In this document: piece after piece, positions 12,101-22,027 of the stretch
How the letters are laid out: each line of letters opens with the position of its first letter
Position numbering within the stretch: the first letter of the stretch is position 1
Assembly (NCBI GenBank): GCA_964019055.1
Contig: OZ025212.1
Coordinates: 10,879,391 to 10,943,390 of the forward strand
Length of the DNA stretch: 64,000 nt
Source: Anthopleura xanthogrammica
Taxonomy: Eukaryota; Cnidaria; Anthozoa; Actiniaria; Actiniidae
Direction of reading: 5' to 3'
Program-made: the position numbers and the translations under genes
Notes under the pieces: generated by a model
Databases searched by the model: none
The model's input: only the letters and a program-made list of their open reading frames with translations
Told to the model about the DNA's origin: nothing

Positions 12101-15100
12101 CACCAACACCAACACCAACACCAACACCAACACCAACACCAACACCAACACCAACACCAACACCAACACCAACACCAACACCAACACCAACACCTTTTAA
12201 GACACTAAACACACTATTCACTAAACAAGACATCAGACATCAGAGGATCCTGAATGGAGGGGGGGGGGAGTCCCATTTCCAAGCCAAAAATTTTGCAAAA
12301 TCACAGTCCTAGTCATGCAAAATCTCTTTCCGAGTTAATTATAGAATTAGGGTTAGAGATTTTGCAAAATCTCAAATTCAGTAATGGCTAATTCCAAGTC
12401 CCCTGCCCAAAAAAATATGTATCCCAGTTCCTATTTAACCCCTTCAGGACCGTCTTGATTTCTTCCATCTTCCTAACTAGTGCCTCCTCAGCTTTTAAGA
12501 GGAATATTTCATTCTCCATGAAAGCTGAGAAGGAACCAGGATAGGGTTCGGGTTCCCCCACAGTAAAGTATAACAGACTATAAATTTGCCCTATTTCATT
12601 ATGACGTCACGTGAAAACAATATTGTGTTTTAACTCCAAGAATCATGGTCGTAGGAGGGGAGGGGGCAGCAACAACACAAGGACAAAACTGGGAGAACAC
12701 CGATTTATAAAATGTTAATTTCAAAACCAGATATATCATTTTTATCAATTTAGCTGCAGAGTAAAATCCTTCCAAATTCCTATTATTATTTGCCATTATT
12801 TCCCCCTTATAGTCAAGCTGTGACGTCAGAGTGAAATAGGTCAATTAAACTGACTAGTTTGTGAACGAAATCTAATATGTTTTTGAAATTTTGATTTATG
12901 AATTTTTAACGTCGTAATAATCAAGAATTATCCTGAACCAAACAATTGATGGTCAATTGGCTGGGGCTAAAGGCGGGAACGAGTAAATCCAAGCAAAAAA
13001 AACATTAAAAAGAGAGTCATATAGTGGAGAGGATGAATTAAATGTTGCAACAGGTGGAGAAAGATAAAAGGTTGAATGACTGTCTAATGTTGAAATGACA
13101 GCATTCCCTTTTGTGGGTGATAACTGTCCCATGCCGGCCAATTCGGGATGATATACCAATGATTCGGTGTTTCTTTCAGGTTTTCTGAAAAGGTCCGCAC
13201 AAGATATTTATTTAATCTAATCCAGCTTTCTATTGATTGTTTAGCTAAAAGATGGTATAATCGATCAAATCTCCAAGGTGAAAGTGAAAAATTTGGAGCA
13301 GGTTACTCAAGTGGCTGCAGTAGTTGCATTAGCAACTGGTCAGAAAGAGGAAATTTCACAAAAATCACAAGTTAGTAACATACCATACCTTTATCATTTC
13401 ATATACCATATTATTTTAAATAACTTTTCTTTTATCCGAAAAAAGAGCCCTTGTTTTAGTTAAACAGAATAGGCGGATAAGAAGCATGTTGACGAAGCCC
13501 TGACGGGTGACATGACGCTTCACTAATAAGCTTTTGGCTTTTCAGTCCATCCACGTTCCTATTTTTCAGCAAGCAGAAATTACTCCCTTGAAACAAACAT
13601 TTAATAAATTGAAATACTTACGAATAACACTTTGTTACCATAATATACAGGAAAACGCTGTAAACCTGCTGGAAGATACTGCTATGTTTATGGCCAAGCA
13701 GACAAGTAACGATCCAGAACTCTTGCAGAATGTTGGTGCAAGCCTTCTTCATGGTATTGGCAACATCATGAGCGCAGCATCGAATGAAGCCAAGGAAACA
13801 GAGAATGAAGAGGAAAAAAGACGGAATAGAAAGAAACCTGACAAAGAGAAGGAAATAAAGAAGAAAAAGGTAAAGTAAAAGACAAAGTTTCCTAATTGAT
13901 GCACAAAAAGGCATGCATGAAAATATATATTTTTCAGAAACATAACACCTTTCTTTAATACAGGTTAAATTAAATGCAAATTTCATTCTTTTTCTTTTTA
14001 ACAGGGAAAGGAAATGTCGGAGAAAACGTTAAAGCTAATGGAAGTAGTTGGTGGCAGTCTTCTATCAACAAAAACGGTGGGCGAAAAGCCAAGTGTTTTC
14101 AAGACCAAAAACATGGCATTGCTATTGGACCGACAAATGGCTTCCAAAATGGGCGACAAAAAATTGGGTGAAGGTGATAGCGAAGTGGCATTGCCTTCTG
14201 CTGCAACACTATTTGGAAACAGCTCAGATACTATGGCTGCTATCGATTCTCAGGTACACTAATGCTACTGGATAATGGACTACTTCGACGATGCGGCGCC
14301 GGGCCATCTTGAATCTGAATTAATGAAAATAACTTTTTACGAGATACCGGGGGTATACGTAGGGTTTGATGAAGAAAAAAAGAAATCCTGGGTTTCTCTG
14401 GCCCTATCATGCTAGTTAAATGACAAGCATTTCATTTTTCTACGTAGTATCAGTCATTATTTTCACATATTGAATCGCAATGCATTATGGGGCGTCCAGG
14501 GGGCAAAAGAAAACAAAAATGTCGGATAAATGTCGGTTTCGTTTATTTGTCTTTCTTTCATGCCCATCTTCTTAATTTATCTCTTGTCAAGTTGTCTAGG
14601 CGTGAAAAGTTCCTTTAAATCGATGCCATAAGTGTAACAAAGATTTGCCCCCTACCAAAATGGCCGCCGCATCGTCGAAGTAGTCCATTGATTATTTGTA
14701 AGAGGTTTTTTAGCCGTCCAGTGATTAAATCTTGTTTTAGATACAAAATTGATCTTCAGTAAATGGTTCACTAAATTATGTTTTTGGATATTTTTTTCAT
14801 CACCCAGATGATGGCATTTGATGAAAATCCATTTACTTGGGATTCGAGTTCACAGAATATCAAGTCATCCGTTTTAGAGTTTAAATTAAAGACCGGTGAT
14901 GGAAAAGTACTCGATATCAAAGGACTTTCAAAGCCTATTGAGTTATTCATACCACAGAAACTTGAAAAGCCAAAAAATGTAAATGATACGTCAAACGGGT
15001 ATTTTGTTAAGCCAAGTAAAGATAACAAAAATATCCGAAGTCACCAAATAACAATACCATCAGATGATGTTGCAGTTTCCCTTACCATTAAGCCTCAAGA

Positions 15101-18100
15101 AGGAGTCAGCCTAGTAGTATACGTAAGACACTTATCAAAGCCTACGCCTGATTCTTACGACTTTAAGAAGGTCATGCCAGATTACACAAGCTGTGGTGAT
15201 TTTGACGTTGAAAAGGGGTATCATAACTGCTCTGATGATCCTTACACTATAACAATATCGAGTGCAATTACTGGTGAAATAGGCATCCATTATGTTGGTG
15301 TTCAGTACACTCCTGTGCAAAGTATGCCCACAGTGAATCCTTCAGATGCAGAAGTGATAAGTGCTCGAGTACGGAGAGATTGTTACAGTCATAACGGACG
15401 GATGAAGAGAGGGTGTGTTGGCGTAAAAGACCCTCCTACTACACCAGCGCCTACTCCATTATTAATAATCCCATTATATAATGCTAGCACAGATGTTAAT
15501 TACACAATGTCTGTAAGTGTATCATCGTGCCTTTATTGGTCTGAAAAGAAATCAAAATGGACAAGCGAGGGCTGTAAGGTATTTATTTTGTTGTTATAAC
15601 ATGATTAACGAATCATTTGGTTCTATTACTCAATTGGCCATATTAACAAATCCACAGGTTGGTCCAAAAACTGTTGCTGGGAAGCTTCACTGCTTATGTA
15701 CACATCTGTCTGCATTTGGCGGGGATTTCTTTGTCGCACCTAATCCTATTGACTTCGACAAAGTATTTGCAGAATTTGGAAGACTTGGAGAAACAGGAAA
15801 CTTTGTTGTATTAGCGACTGTTTGTGGGCTGTTTGGGTTGTACTTTATTGGACTGGTCTTTGCGAGAAAAGCTGATAAAAGAGACGAGACTAAGGTAAAT
15901 ATGCTAATAAGTTTTAAGAACGAGTGTTTACTCGGGGTCCAAGAGTATCTAGAAAGTAACCAAGAAAGTAAATTTAGGCCAAGTGTCTTTTTGTTTTACG
16001 TAGGTGTTCTTAACCTGGGGGTCACTATCACTATGACTGTTGCTATCACTATCAAGCAAAACAGAATTAATATAACAAAAGATCGGGCACAAATGGAAAG
16101 TCATTAGCGCTAAGTTTATCCAACGTGACGGCTATGAAAATCATTGCACGAACAAATGTATATATTTTCTTAGTTTTGGTCAAATTTTATCGAACGAACT
16201 GTTTATTTACAGGTTGTTGCTAATGTGTATCTCGGGGAAGAAGACATCCAAGAGGGACATATTTACCAGATATCTGTACAGACGGGCATGTGGAGAGGAT
16301 ACGGAACAACAGCAAACGTTGGTATAACGATATACGGCGAAGAGGGAAAGTCAGATGACATTTTGCTTACGGATAAAAGCCTTAACAAAAACTTTTTTTC
16401 ACGAGGTAGTGTTAACAACTTCACTGTTGCTTTGCCAGTGTCTGTTGGTGAGTTGCTTAAAATTAAACTGTGGCACGACAATTCTGGCCCAAGTCCTGCA
16501 TGGTTCTTCCATCAAGTTCTTATAATCGATGTACAGACAGGGGACCAGTGGCACTTCCTGGGAAACAGATGGCTTGCTGTTGAGAAAGGAGATGGTCAAA
16601 TCGAGGTAGAAATCCTTAAAGCAGATAAGAAGCAACTTTCAGGGTTCAAAAATCTATTTTACTCTCGTACAGCTCGTAGCTTAGGAGAGGGACACCTTTG
16701 GCTATCCATTTTTACAAGACCGCCTCACAACACCTTTACAAGATGCCAAAGGCTTTCCTGCTGCCTCTCTATTCTTTTCGCCGCTATGGTCACCAATGCC
16801 ATGTTTTATCAGTTCGGAACAGAACCAAAGGACACATTTAGTGTCGGACCACTAAAAATGAGCTGGACACAGATCAAGATCGGAATACAAAGCAGTATTG
16901 TGGCTATTCCTGTCAACATCCTGATTGTGACAATTTTTAGAAATATTAAACAGAATATTCCTGTTGATGACAGTCAAAGAGAAGATGGAAACTCCAATAA
17001 CAAAAAGAAAAAGACTCCAGGATGCTTGCCCCATTTCTTCATATACATTGGATGGACTTTGTGCATCTTAACATCCTTAACTGCAGCTGCATTCACCGTG
17101 TTTTATAGCTTGATGTGGGGTGCAAATACATCCAATCAGTGGCTGACGTCTATTATGGTTTCCTTTTTCCAAGACGTTATCATAACTCAGCCAATAAAAG
17201 TAATTGCAATCGCATCTCTCCTGTCCTTGGTCTTGAAGAAACCACCCGAAAATGATGTTGTCCTTGGCGAATCTCTGAAAAACGAAAAAGACGAAGGCAA
17301 GCTCAAAGGCTGCGTTGCACCAAGAGGAGAAGAGCTCGAGAAACAAAGAGAACATCAAAAGAAGGTTATCGAAATGTTTAGAACTTTGGTGGAGATAATA
17401 TTCTTCATGATTTTCATGATTCTCGTAACTGTGGTGTGCTACGGAAATCGAAGTGTTTCGAGGTATCACATGACTGAAGGAATGGAAAAGTTATGCATTG
17501 GTTTTAAAAAGGTATGATTGATTTATTCATCTAATTCTCAGTTTTCACTACCAGTATAGTCAATACTTGACTATACTAATGGCAAAAATTGGCTTACTGA
17601 CGTGGGTTTTGATTTTTGGTAAAAATATCATTTGTTTGTAAAGCTATATGAAGCATTTCACTGTCATTTTCATAATTACGCAAACAACACAGCCCAAGAC
17701 CTCTTGGTTTAAATTTACTAGCTCAGGCTAGAAATTTGATTGACGGAAGCCATGGCCAGTCGACTCAATTAGTTTTTGGTCGTGTAATTATTATGAAAAT
17801 AGGTGTACATGTAAAGCGCGTTTTATTCCGGGCCAATTAAATGTACCAAATTCACTACTTTCTGAAACTGGCTTGTTGAATATGAGAAACTTAACACTTA
17901 TTGACTGGAACAACAGTGATACAGTGGAAACAGTGGGGAAACATGTGTTTTGTGATTCCGAGACGATGTTTCCCGAGGCGTAGCCGACCAACTGTCAAAG
18001 AAATGTTTTTAAATTATTTGGCTAATTAGGTTTTGTTCCCCACTGAGAGCCATTGCCGGGGAAACATCAAAACTTGTTCACGTTCAATTGATACCCTCTC

Positions 18101-21100
18101 GCCCAATCACAGTACGAGAAAAATTTACTATGGCAGTTGGTATATAACAAAAGCGAATATTCCCGCACAATTAAAAAACACAATTACGTATAGGACCTAA
18201 ACTACTCTGATGAATTAATCAATTGCGATTTAATTTTTTTCAGGCAGTGACAACGGATAAATTTTGGTATTGGACCAAAAATAAACTGCTTCCTGCGTTA
18301 TATGACACTGATTGGTACAATGGCGAGCCTTTTTCCGCTGAAGAGGGGTTTGTTAGTAATCGAGAGTTCTTCATAGTAGGAATGCCCCGCCTCAGACAGT
18401 TAAGGATGCGCCCAGGTTAGTATACATTTTAACTGTTTTCTTGTCATATCGTGTTAATAGGCATAAAAAAGATGGGTATAGGGTGATAAAGAGAATAACA
18501 AGCTACCCCCTCTCTTACTAAGGCCCCGTCCACACTAGTGCGTTTTAGTTTGAAAACGCATACATTTTGATGCGTTTAGGCCTTCCGTCCACACTAAAAC
18601 GCTGAGCGTATCATCGAAAACGCATCGATTTGAAAACGCTCTTGAAAGTGGATCAAAATGAAAACGCATACATATCGTATTAGTGTGGACGGTTGAAAAC
18701 GCATCGAAATGAAAACGCTCACGTCATATGTACTACGTGACTTGTACCCAGGCTACTCGTCCTTGCCAAATCATTGTCAAACTTATGTCATGCCATCGTT
18801 TTGATCGTTTTTGAGCGTATTAGTGTGGACGGTCGAAAACGGAGCAAAACGGTAGTGTGGACGCGAATCGATCGATGCGTTTTCAGATCAAACGAAAACG
18901 GATCCAAATGAAAACGCACTTGTGTGGACGGGGCCTAATGCACGTTAAAAAAATAAATAATCTTTTCCTTGCAACCGCTTACTCGGATCATGGTTTGTGC
19001 AATAAATACAAACTTTAAGGAATTAATGAATAAATAATACTTTTGTGACAGCTAGCTATCATTTAAGATTCCCTAGAACCTTCATGCTCATAAAACATAT
19101 TTAAAAAATTAGACATTAACCGATAGCGAGGAGATCAGTTTCTTTATATATCAAAATATTTTCAAAAGAAAGAGAAATAGTATTCACAGTCTACTAATTT
19201 ATCAAATACCGTTTCCCCAGGTGACATAAACATTTCTCACGGAACATGCAAAAATTATTTATTTTAATTTTCTGTACATTTATCATATAACCTTTTTTTG
19301 CATTGTTACTATATATATCAAAATAAATCATACTAAATGATATTTACTTTTATTGATTTGTATTGCAGAAATTCCTTGTTCTATCGAGGAAAACGAGCCA
19401 AAACTTTCACATCAGTTCAAAAGGTGTATTCCAAAATACTCGCACGAGAATGAAGATAAAACAGAATTCAATATGCCTGAATGGAAACCAGTCCATAACA
19501 CTAATAATTCGATGAGCCTATTTGAGTTATGGAACCTTTGTCCAAAACCTTGGAGGTATCGAACCGCAAAATCGTTGAATTCTCTACCTTTCCGAGGAGC
19601 TGAGTTTTCCTATGATGGGGGAGGCTTTGTTGCTGACTTAGGTTACAATACATGGCAGGCCATGGACGTCATAAACAACTTAGAATCCCACAAGTGGATA
19701 GATGATAAAACTGCCGCTGTAATAATTGAAGTCACTGTCTTTGATCCTGCAACATCGCTTTTCAGCCACGCTAAATATCTCTACGAAAAATTCACAACTG
19801 GTGGGACAAATGTACGAACAACAGTTAAAACGCTGGTACTGTATTCGTCATCAGATCAAGGCTTTCAGTCTTTCTATCAAGTTTGCCAGCTGATGCTCAT
19901 GCTCATGATTCTTTTCTTCTTCTTCGTTGAAATCGGGAAGGTATACCGTCAAGGACGTGTGTATTTGACGAAATTCTGGAACTGGATGGAACTAGTGCAG
20001 ATTATCAGTGCTGTTGCAGCTATTGTGATGTTCTTTTTTAAAGAGAAATACACTAGTGATTTCGTTCACAAAGTGCAGAATAACCCTTACGAGACCTCGA
20101 GCATCGATTACATTGTTTTGTGGTCTGATTTAGAGATCTATTTGCTTTCTCTGGTTATTTTTGTTGTGACGATCAAATTCCTTCGTCTTATCAGGTTCAA
20201 CCGCAGCATATGCCAAATGACTGGAACTTTGATAAGGTCTGCTAAAAATATTTGGTCGTTTTTCCTCATTTTTGTTGCCATTCTTTTGGGATACACTCAA
20301 CTGGGATTCCTTGTTTTTGGAGCCACAGTTACCGCCTACTCTTCATTTTTCCAGTCCTTACGCTCCGTTATGCAAATGCTCCTAGGAGGAAATATGCATT
20401 TTTATGAGTTGCAGTCTACCAATGGCATTATCGGCCCGATATTTACCTTTGTGTTTATGCTGTCCATGACCATGATACTGTTGAACATGTTCCTCGCGAT
20501 CCTTAACGAGTCGTACGAAGAAACAAAAGAGGAAGAAGAAAATTCAGAAGATTTTGCAGATGCTGATCTCTGTGATTTCATGGTTTGTTACTTCAAAAAC
20601 AAGTATACGATTTTCCGTGAAGAATACACGAATGTGAAAAACAAATTTGTATCGATTGCAGAACGCTTCATAAGACAAAGAAAAAAACGAAAAGAAGAAG
20701 ATTATTCCAGGCTGCAATCCGAAGAAATAAGAGAAACGAATCTTTGCGAAAACTATTCTGACGAAAAGAAGGGAAGTCGGTTTTACCTTGCCTCTATCGA
20801 GTCGTTCCGCGACCTTTTCAGTGATGAAAGTTTAGATGACATAAAGAGTAGCATGACTGATCTCAAACAATCTCTCATCTCGCTTCATTCTTTGGAAGGT
20901 ACTAACTTCCTCTCCCTTCCAAAAGAGTATGAATCTCAGATTTACTCATCACCAAAATGGGACAGCCCAAAAATCGAAGTCAATCTAGTTACCAGCTCAC
21001 GACAAACATCGATATTTGATCCGCCACCGTCTTACGCGAGATCGATATTTGATCGGCCGTTAGAACCTGCTACTTCAACATTCGATAGGCCGCACTATCA

Positions 21101-21299
21101 TTACTTGAGTGGCCGATATTCACCTTGTTCATCTTCTAGAGCAATAAACAATCAAGGAGTAAGACGGTCAAGATATTTTTTAACGGATGAAGACGAAGAT
21201 GGATCTTCTGCAAATGAAAATTCAAGGCTCCTAAGGTGTAAATCTCCGACTGTTGCTACAGCAACAACCTCAGTAGCTGAATCAGACGAAAGTGAATAA
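1..21299 (+). CDS. Gene A: polycystin-1-like receptor/channel (5' end cut by window)
   Basis: Exons read from GT-AG borders and frame continuity: 1-210, 2970-3111, 3217-3326, 4262-4320, 4837-4994, 5349-6087, 6418-6684, 7636-7824, 8561-8723, 8989-9171, 10610-10672, 13245-13370, 13651-13869, 14005-14253, 14808-15578, 15658-15894, 16213-17511, 18244-18415, 19369-21299 (stop TAA 21297-21299). The joined frame stays open for 2,428 residues. Domain order is F5/8C (partial), SEA-like, REJ, GAIN-type region with GPS, TM1, PLAT, TM2-6 around a TOP domain, then the channel segments to TM11. This matches the polycystin-1/PKD1L/sea urchin REJ family, which are 11-TM, autocleaved surface proteins pairing with PKD2-type channels. 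The signal peptide and the first half of the F5/8C domain lie left of the window. The paralog at 39418-56582 supports nearly every border. Exon 10610-10672 is the least certain because the paralog has no equivalent. Function in this animal is unknown; gamete recognition or ciliary sensing are family-based guesses. Confidence 0.92.
2589..2623. repeat. CCTGCCTT microsatellite
   Basis: About four copies of the octamer TTCCTGCC lie in tandem within gene A intron 1. Confidence 0.8.
2753..2900. repeat. Palindromic MITE-like element in gene A intron 1
   Basis: The ends are inverted copies over more than 40 bases. The left arm begins GGGCCCGGTTGTACGAAG and continues through GTGGATAGCGCTATCC. The right arm is its reverse complement, ending CTTCGTACAACTGGGCTC. 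The arms differ at a few positions. There is no coding capacity, and no clear target duplication was seen. Confidence 0.75.
3217..4994 (+). CDS. Gene A exons 3-5: SEA-like domain
   Basis: Exons 3217-3326, 4262-4320 and 4837-4994 join in phases 1-0-2-1 to about 109 residues. The hydrophobic pattern fits a SEA fold: a first strand (YYFMVSLMIL), a PGFLG turn before the central strand (VPGFLGAKLERF), a late strand (LMAEIKIVCIEA) and a helix with LTTKLQSSI. The GSVVV-type autocleavage loop of mucin SEA domains is not visible, so this copy probably does not self-cleave. The paralog at 43848-45307 has the same three-exon layout, with the middle exon exactly 59 nt in both. The SEA assignment rests on pattern and position, not on a profile search. 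Confidence 0.6.
3361..3640. mobile_element. hAT-type MITE with 8-bp target duplication, gene A intron 3
   Basis: The 280-bp element starts CCCGGGGGGTACTCCC and ends in the rough inverse, CCCCCCTCCCCCCGGG. It is flanked by a perfect 8-bp direct repeat CTCTAAAT (3353-3360 and 3641-3648). An 8-bp duplication with G/C-rich inverted ends fits the hAT superfamily. Internally it has several GGGGTAC stretches and no open reading frame of its own. It starts only 35 bp after the exon 3 donor. Confidence 0.85.
5349..8723 (+). CDS. Gene A exons 6-9: REJ (receptor for egg jelly) module
   Basis: Exon 6 (5349-6087) starts LDFSCRPP and carries the typical REJ signature: GPNEVVKGTGPFVLDARDSL followed by ITFIWLCRRSGESF. 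Exon 7 (6418-6684) supplies the second half, with RCLVNC, a C-x4-C pair and NWVLYINIA. Exon 8 (7636-7824) has the PPTGGYC and QCDFFEDEDLP motifs. Exon 9 (8561-8723) ends IEILVSDSYGASTMDFTFVF. REJ modules form the large extracellular portion of polycystin-1 and sea urchin sperm REJ proteins. In gene B the stretch covered here by exons 7, 8 and 9 is one uninterrupted exon (46770-47388), so two introns differ between the paralogs. Confidence 0.87.
6775..7060. repeat. MITE with ~35-bp inverted ends in gene A intron 7
   Basis: The left end ACGCGCCTAACCGTGGCC, then ACCAAATTATTTTTTT, is mirrored at the right end by AATTGGGCGGCCACGGTTAGG and CGCGT. The interior is non-coding. Intron 7 is absent from gene B. 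Confidence 0.8.
7364..7433. repeat. Hairpin (32-bp arms) in gene A intron 7
   Basis: Arms 7364-7395 and 7402-7433 pair with few mismatches around a 6-base loop (TCGATTTCTATC ggcttt GATAGAAATCTCGA). A second small hairpin (CACTATCTATC/GATAGATAGTG) lies at 7231-7256. An AGTTT-rich simple repeat lies between them. Confidence 0.7.
8167..8465. repeat. Foldback element filling much of gene A intron 8
   Basis: Two arms of roughly 130 bp are imperfect inverse copies. GACGGCCGTCAATC, TTTGATGTC and ACATTTTTGAG in the left arm recur reverse-complemented in the right arm (CTCAAAAATGT, GACATCAAACTTCG). The host intron is missing in gene B. Confidence 0.6.
8989..14253 (+). CDS. Gene A exons 10-14: helical region leading into the GAIN domain
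   Basis: Five phase-0 exons: 8989-9171, 10610-10672, 13245-13370, 13651-13869 and 14005-14253. They encode mostly helical sequence typical of the N-terminal GAIN subdomain of polycystin-1 proteins, with runs such as LEQVTQVAAVVALATGQKEE and LLEDTAMFMAKQT. Exon 13 ends in a highly charged tail, rich in EEEKRRNRKK and lysine, absent from gene B's matching exon. The lengths of the last three exons (126, 219, 249 nt) are identical in gene B. Exon 11 (63 nt, 21 codons) lies between introns of 1.4 and 2.6 kb and has good splice sites (TTTCTGTAG/, /GTAAGT). It has no counterpart in gene B and can be skipped without a frameshift. Confidence 0.78.
11409..12194. repeat. Perfect (AACACC)131 tandem array in gene A intron 11
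   Basis: 786 bases of uninterrupted AACACC, exactly 131 units, with no deviation visible. The plus strand contains only A and C. The minus strand is (GGTGTT)n with a GG pair every 6 bases. The long Gly-Val and Leu-Val reading frames on the minus strand are by-products of the repeat and are not genes. Confidence 0.98.
12589..12841. repeat. MITE-like element with CTATTTCA...GACGTCAC ends, gene A intron 11
   Basis: CTATTTCATTATGACGTCAC near the left end matches the reverse complement of GTGACGTCAGAGTGAAATAG at the right end (18 of 20). About 250 bp, non-coding. Confidence 0.6.
14274..14689. repeat. MITE (family M1, full copy) in gene A intron 14
   Basis: Inverted ends AATGGACTACTTCGACGATG and its complement CATCGTCGAAGTAGTCCATT bound 416 bp. 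A possible 3-bp GAT duplication flanks it. The interior carries TTGAATCGCAATGCATTATG, shared with the partial copy at 23459-23645. Confidence 0.8.
14808..15894 (+). CDS. Gene A exons 15-16: GAIN domain, GPS autoproteolysis motif and TM1
   Basis: Exon 15 (14808-15578, 257 codons) starts MMAFDENPFTWD and carries the GAIN strands. It ends with the first half of the GPS: SSCLYWS, then KWTSEGCK. Exon 16 (15658-15894) completes it with LHCLCTHLSAFGG, so all four GPS cysteines and the W are present. The expected cut is between L and S of HLS (15708/15709). TM1 follows as FVVLATVCGLFGLYFIGLVF. About 40 residues upstream of the GPS is a basic cluster RVRRDC...RMKRGC; RMKR at 15399-15410 fits an R-x-K-R furin-type site. 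Intron 15 is only 79 nt. GPS cleavage in this family leaves two non-covalently bound chains. Confidence 0.9.
16213..17511 (+). CDS. Gene A exon 17: PLAT domain and membrane segments TM2-TM6
   Basis: One 1,299-nt exon, phase 0 at both ends. The PLAT (LH2) domain fills roughly the first 125 codons: YQISVQTG, GTTANVGITIYGEEG, FFSRGSVNNF, LLKIKLWHDNSG and RWLAVEKG are all standard PLAT landmarks. After it come FTRCQRLSCC with TM2 (ILFAAMVTNAMFYQFG), TM3 (SIVAIPVNILIVTIF), TM4 (FFIYIGWTLCILTSLTAAAF), TM5 (the SFFQDVIITQPIKVIAIASL region) and TM6 (IIFFMIFMILVTVVCYGNR). TM6 corresponds to S1 of the PKD2-like module. PLAT sits on the cytosolic face between TM1 and TM2 and binds lipid or proteins in known polycystin-1 proteins. 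Confidence 0.92.
18244..21299 (+). CDS. Gene A exons 18-19: TOP domain, channel module (TM7-11) and cytosolic tail
   Basis: Exon 18 (18244-18415) ends in VGMPRLRQLRMRPG. Exon 19 (19369-21299) continues with the polycystin TOP-domain hallmarks CPKPWRYR, YDGGGFVADLG and FDPATSLFS. TM7-11 (S2-S6) follow: LMLMLMILFFFFVEIG, LVQIISAVAAIVMFFF, LSLVIFVVTIKFLRLIRFNR with arginine-rich S4, FFLIFVAILLGYTQLGFLVF, a pore loop near 20370-20399, then MILLNMFLAILNESYEE. The pore loop reads LLGGN where PKD2-type channels carry an acidic residue after LG. The about 270-residue tail has a basic helix (RFIRQRKKRKEE), a threefold 11-residue SxFDxP repeat at 21009-21107 and an acidic DEDEDG patch. Gene B's tail is shorter and unrelated. 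Confidence 0.92.
18522..18935. mobile_element. PIF/Harbinger-like MITE with TAA target duplication, gene A intron 18
   Basis: The 414-bp element begins GGCCCCGTCCACACTAGTGC and ends GCACTTGTGTGGACGGGGCC, near-perfect inverted ends. TAA lies on both sides (18519-18521 and 18936-18938). Inside are repeated GAAAACGCAT and GTGTGGACGG sub-motifs. A 3-bp TWA duplication is the Harbinger hallmark. Confidence 0.85.
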
Positions 21300-21426
21300 A
21301 CAATTCTGCATGACCGACTTCACAAAAAGCTGTATGCTGATCATGAATCACTTTGCTTTATTTTCTCTCCTTTCTCACTCTTTTGTCTTTAAGGAATTTT
21401 TTTTTTGCCGAAACGCTCAAATTTTT

Positions 21427-21432
21427 ATTAAA
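21427..21432 (+). promoter_or_regulatory. Candidate poly(A) signal ATTAAA for gene A
   Basis: ATTAAA lies about 128 bases after the gene A stop. An AATAAA also overlaps the stop codon itself (21295-21300). Which is used cannot be told from sequence. Confidence 0.35.
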
Positions 21433-21585
21433 GACGATTGTGTGATAGATTTAAAAGGAAATATAAAGGAAAAGAAAGAACTACGAACACGGATCAAACT
21501 TTGAATCTGAAGATGGCGTCAGTATGACACTGAAATGTAGTTTTTTTTTACTTTCCCTTATATTTTCCATTGAATAATTTTCGTA

Positions 21586-22027
21586 AGTGCACTTAACCCC
21601 TGATACAATACTTTCAGTATTGATTCTAAATTAAGTGAATAGTTAAATGGTGAAATATTTCTTCATTTGAGTGTAGTGTCTTTAAGTTACTGATACTTCT
21701 AATATATTTATGACTTTGACGTCATCGCAGGCTTCATTAAATACACAAACTTTAATCAGTTTACAAAAACAGTAAAAAACTTCTTATTATACTCGTGGTT
21801 TCCACAATGTTTACTGTAAATTTGGTGTCTTATAATGGCCAGTGTTTAGTATCACAAATAAAACAAATATACTCAAAAGCCTGCGATGACGTCAAAGTCA
21901 TAAATATATTAGAAGTATCAGTAACTTAAAGACACTACACTCAAATGAAGAAATATTTCACCATTTAACTATTGACTTTATGTAGAATCAATACTTAAAG
22001 TACTGCATCAGGTGTGAGGTTCACTTT
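21586..22027. repeat. Long inverted repeat (about 150-bp arms) downstream of gene A
   Basis: The left arm, about 21586-21734, contains GTGTAGTGTCTTTAAGTTAC and TGACTTTGACGTCATCGCAGG. The right arm, about 21878-22027, is its reverse complement with only scattered mismatches, mostly near the outer end. The spacer is about 143 bp. A transcript running past the gene A stop would fold into a long hairpin. Confidence 0.88.

Noticed and set aside
11409..12194. CRISPR-like or satellite centromere array
   Set aside because: The unit is 6 bp with no spacers, in an intron of an animal gene, so it is a simple-sequence repeat.
11364..12233. Long minus-strand frames of Gly-Val and Leu-Val repeats
   Set aside because: They are translations of the perfect AACACC microsatellite inside a gene A intron and have no independent coding evidence.
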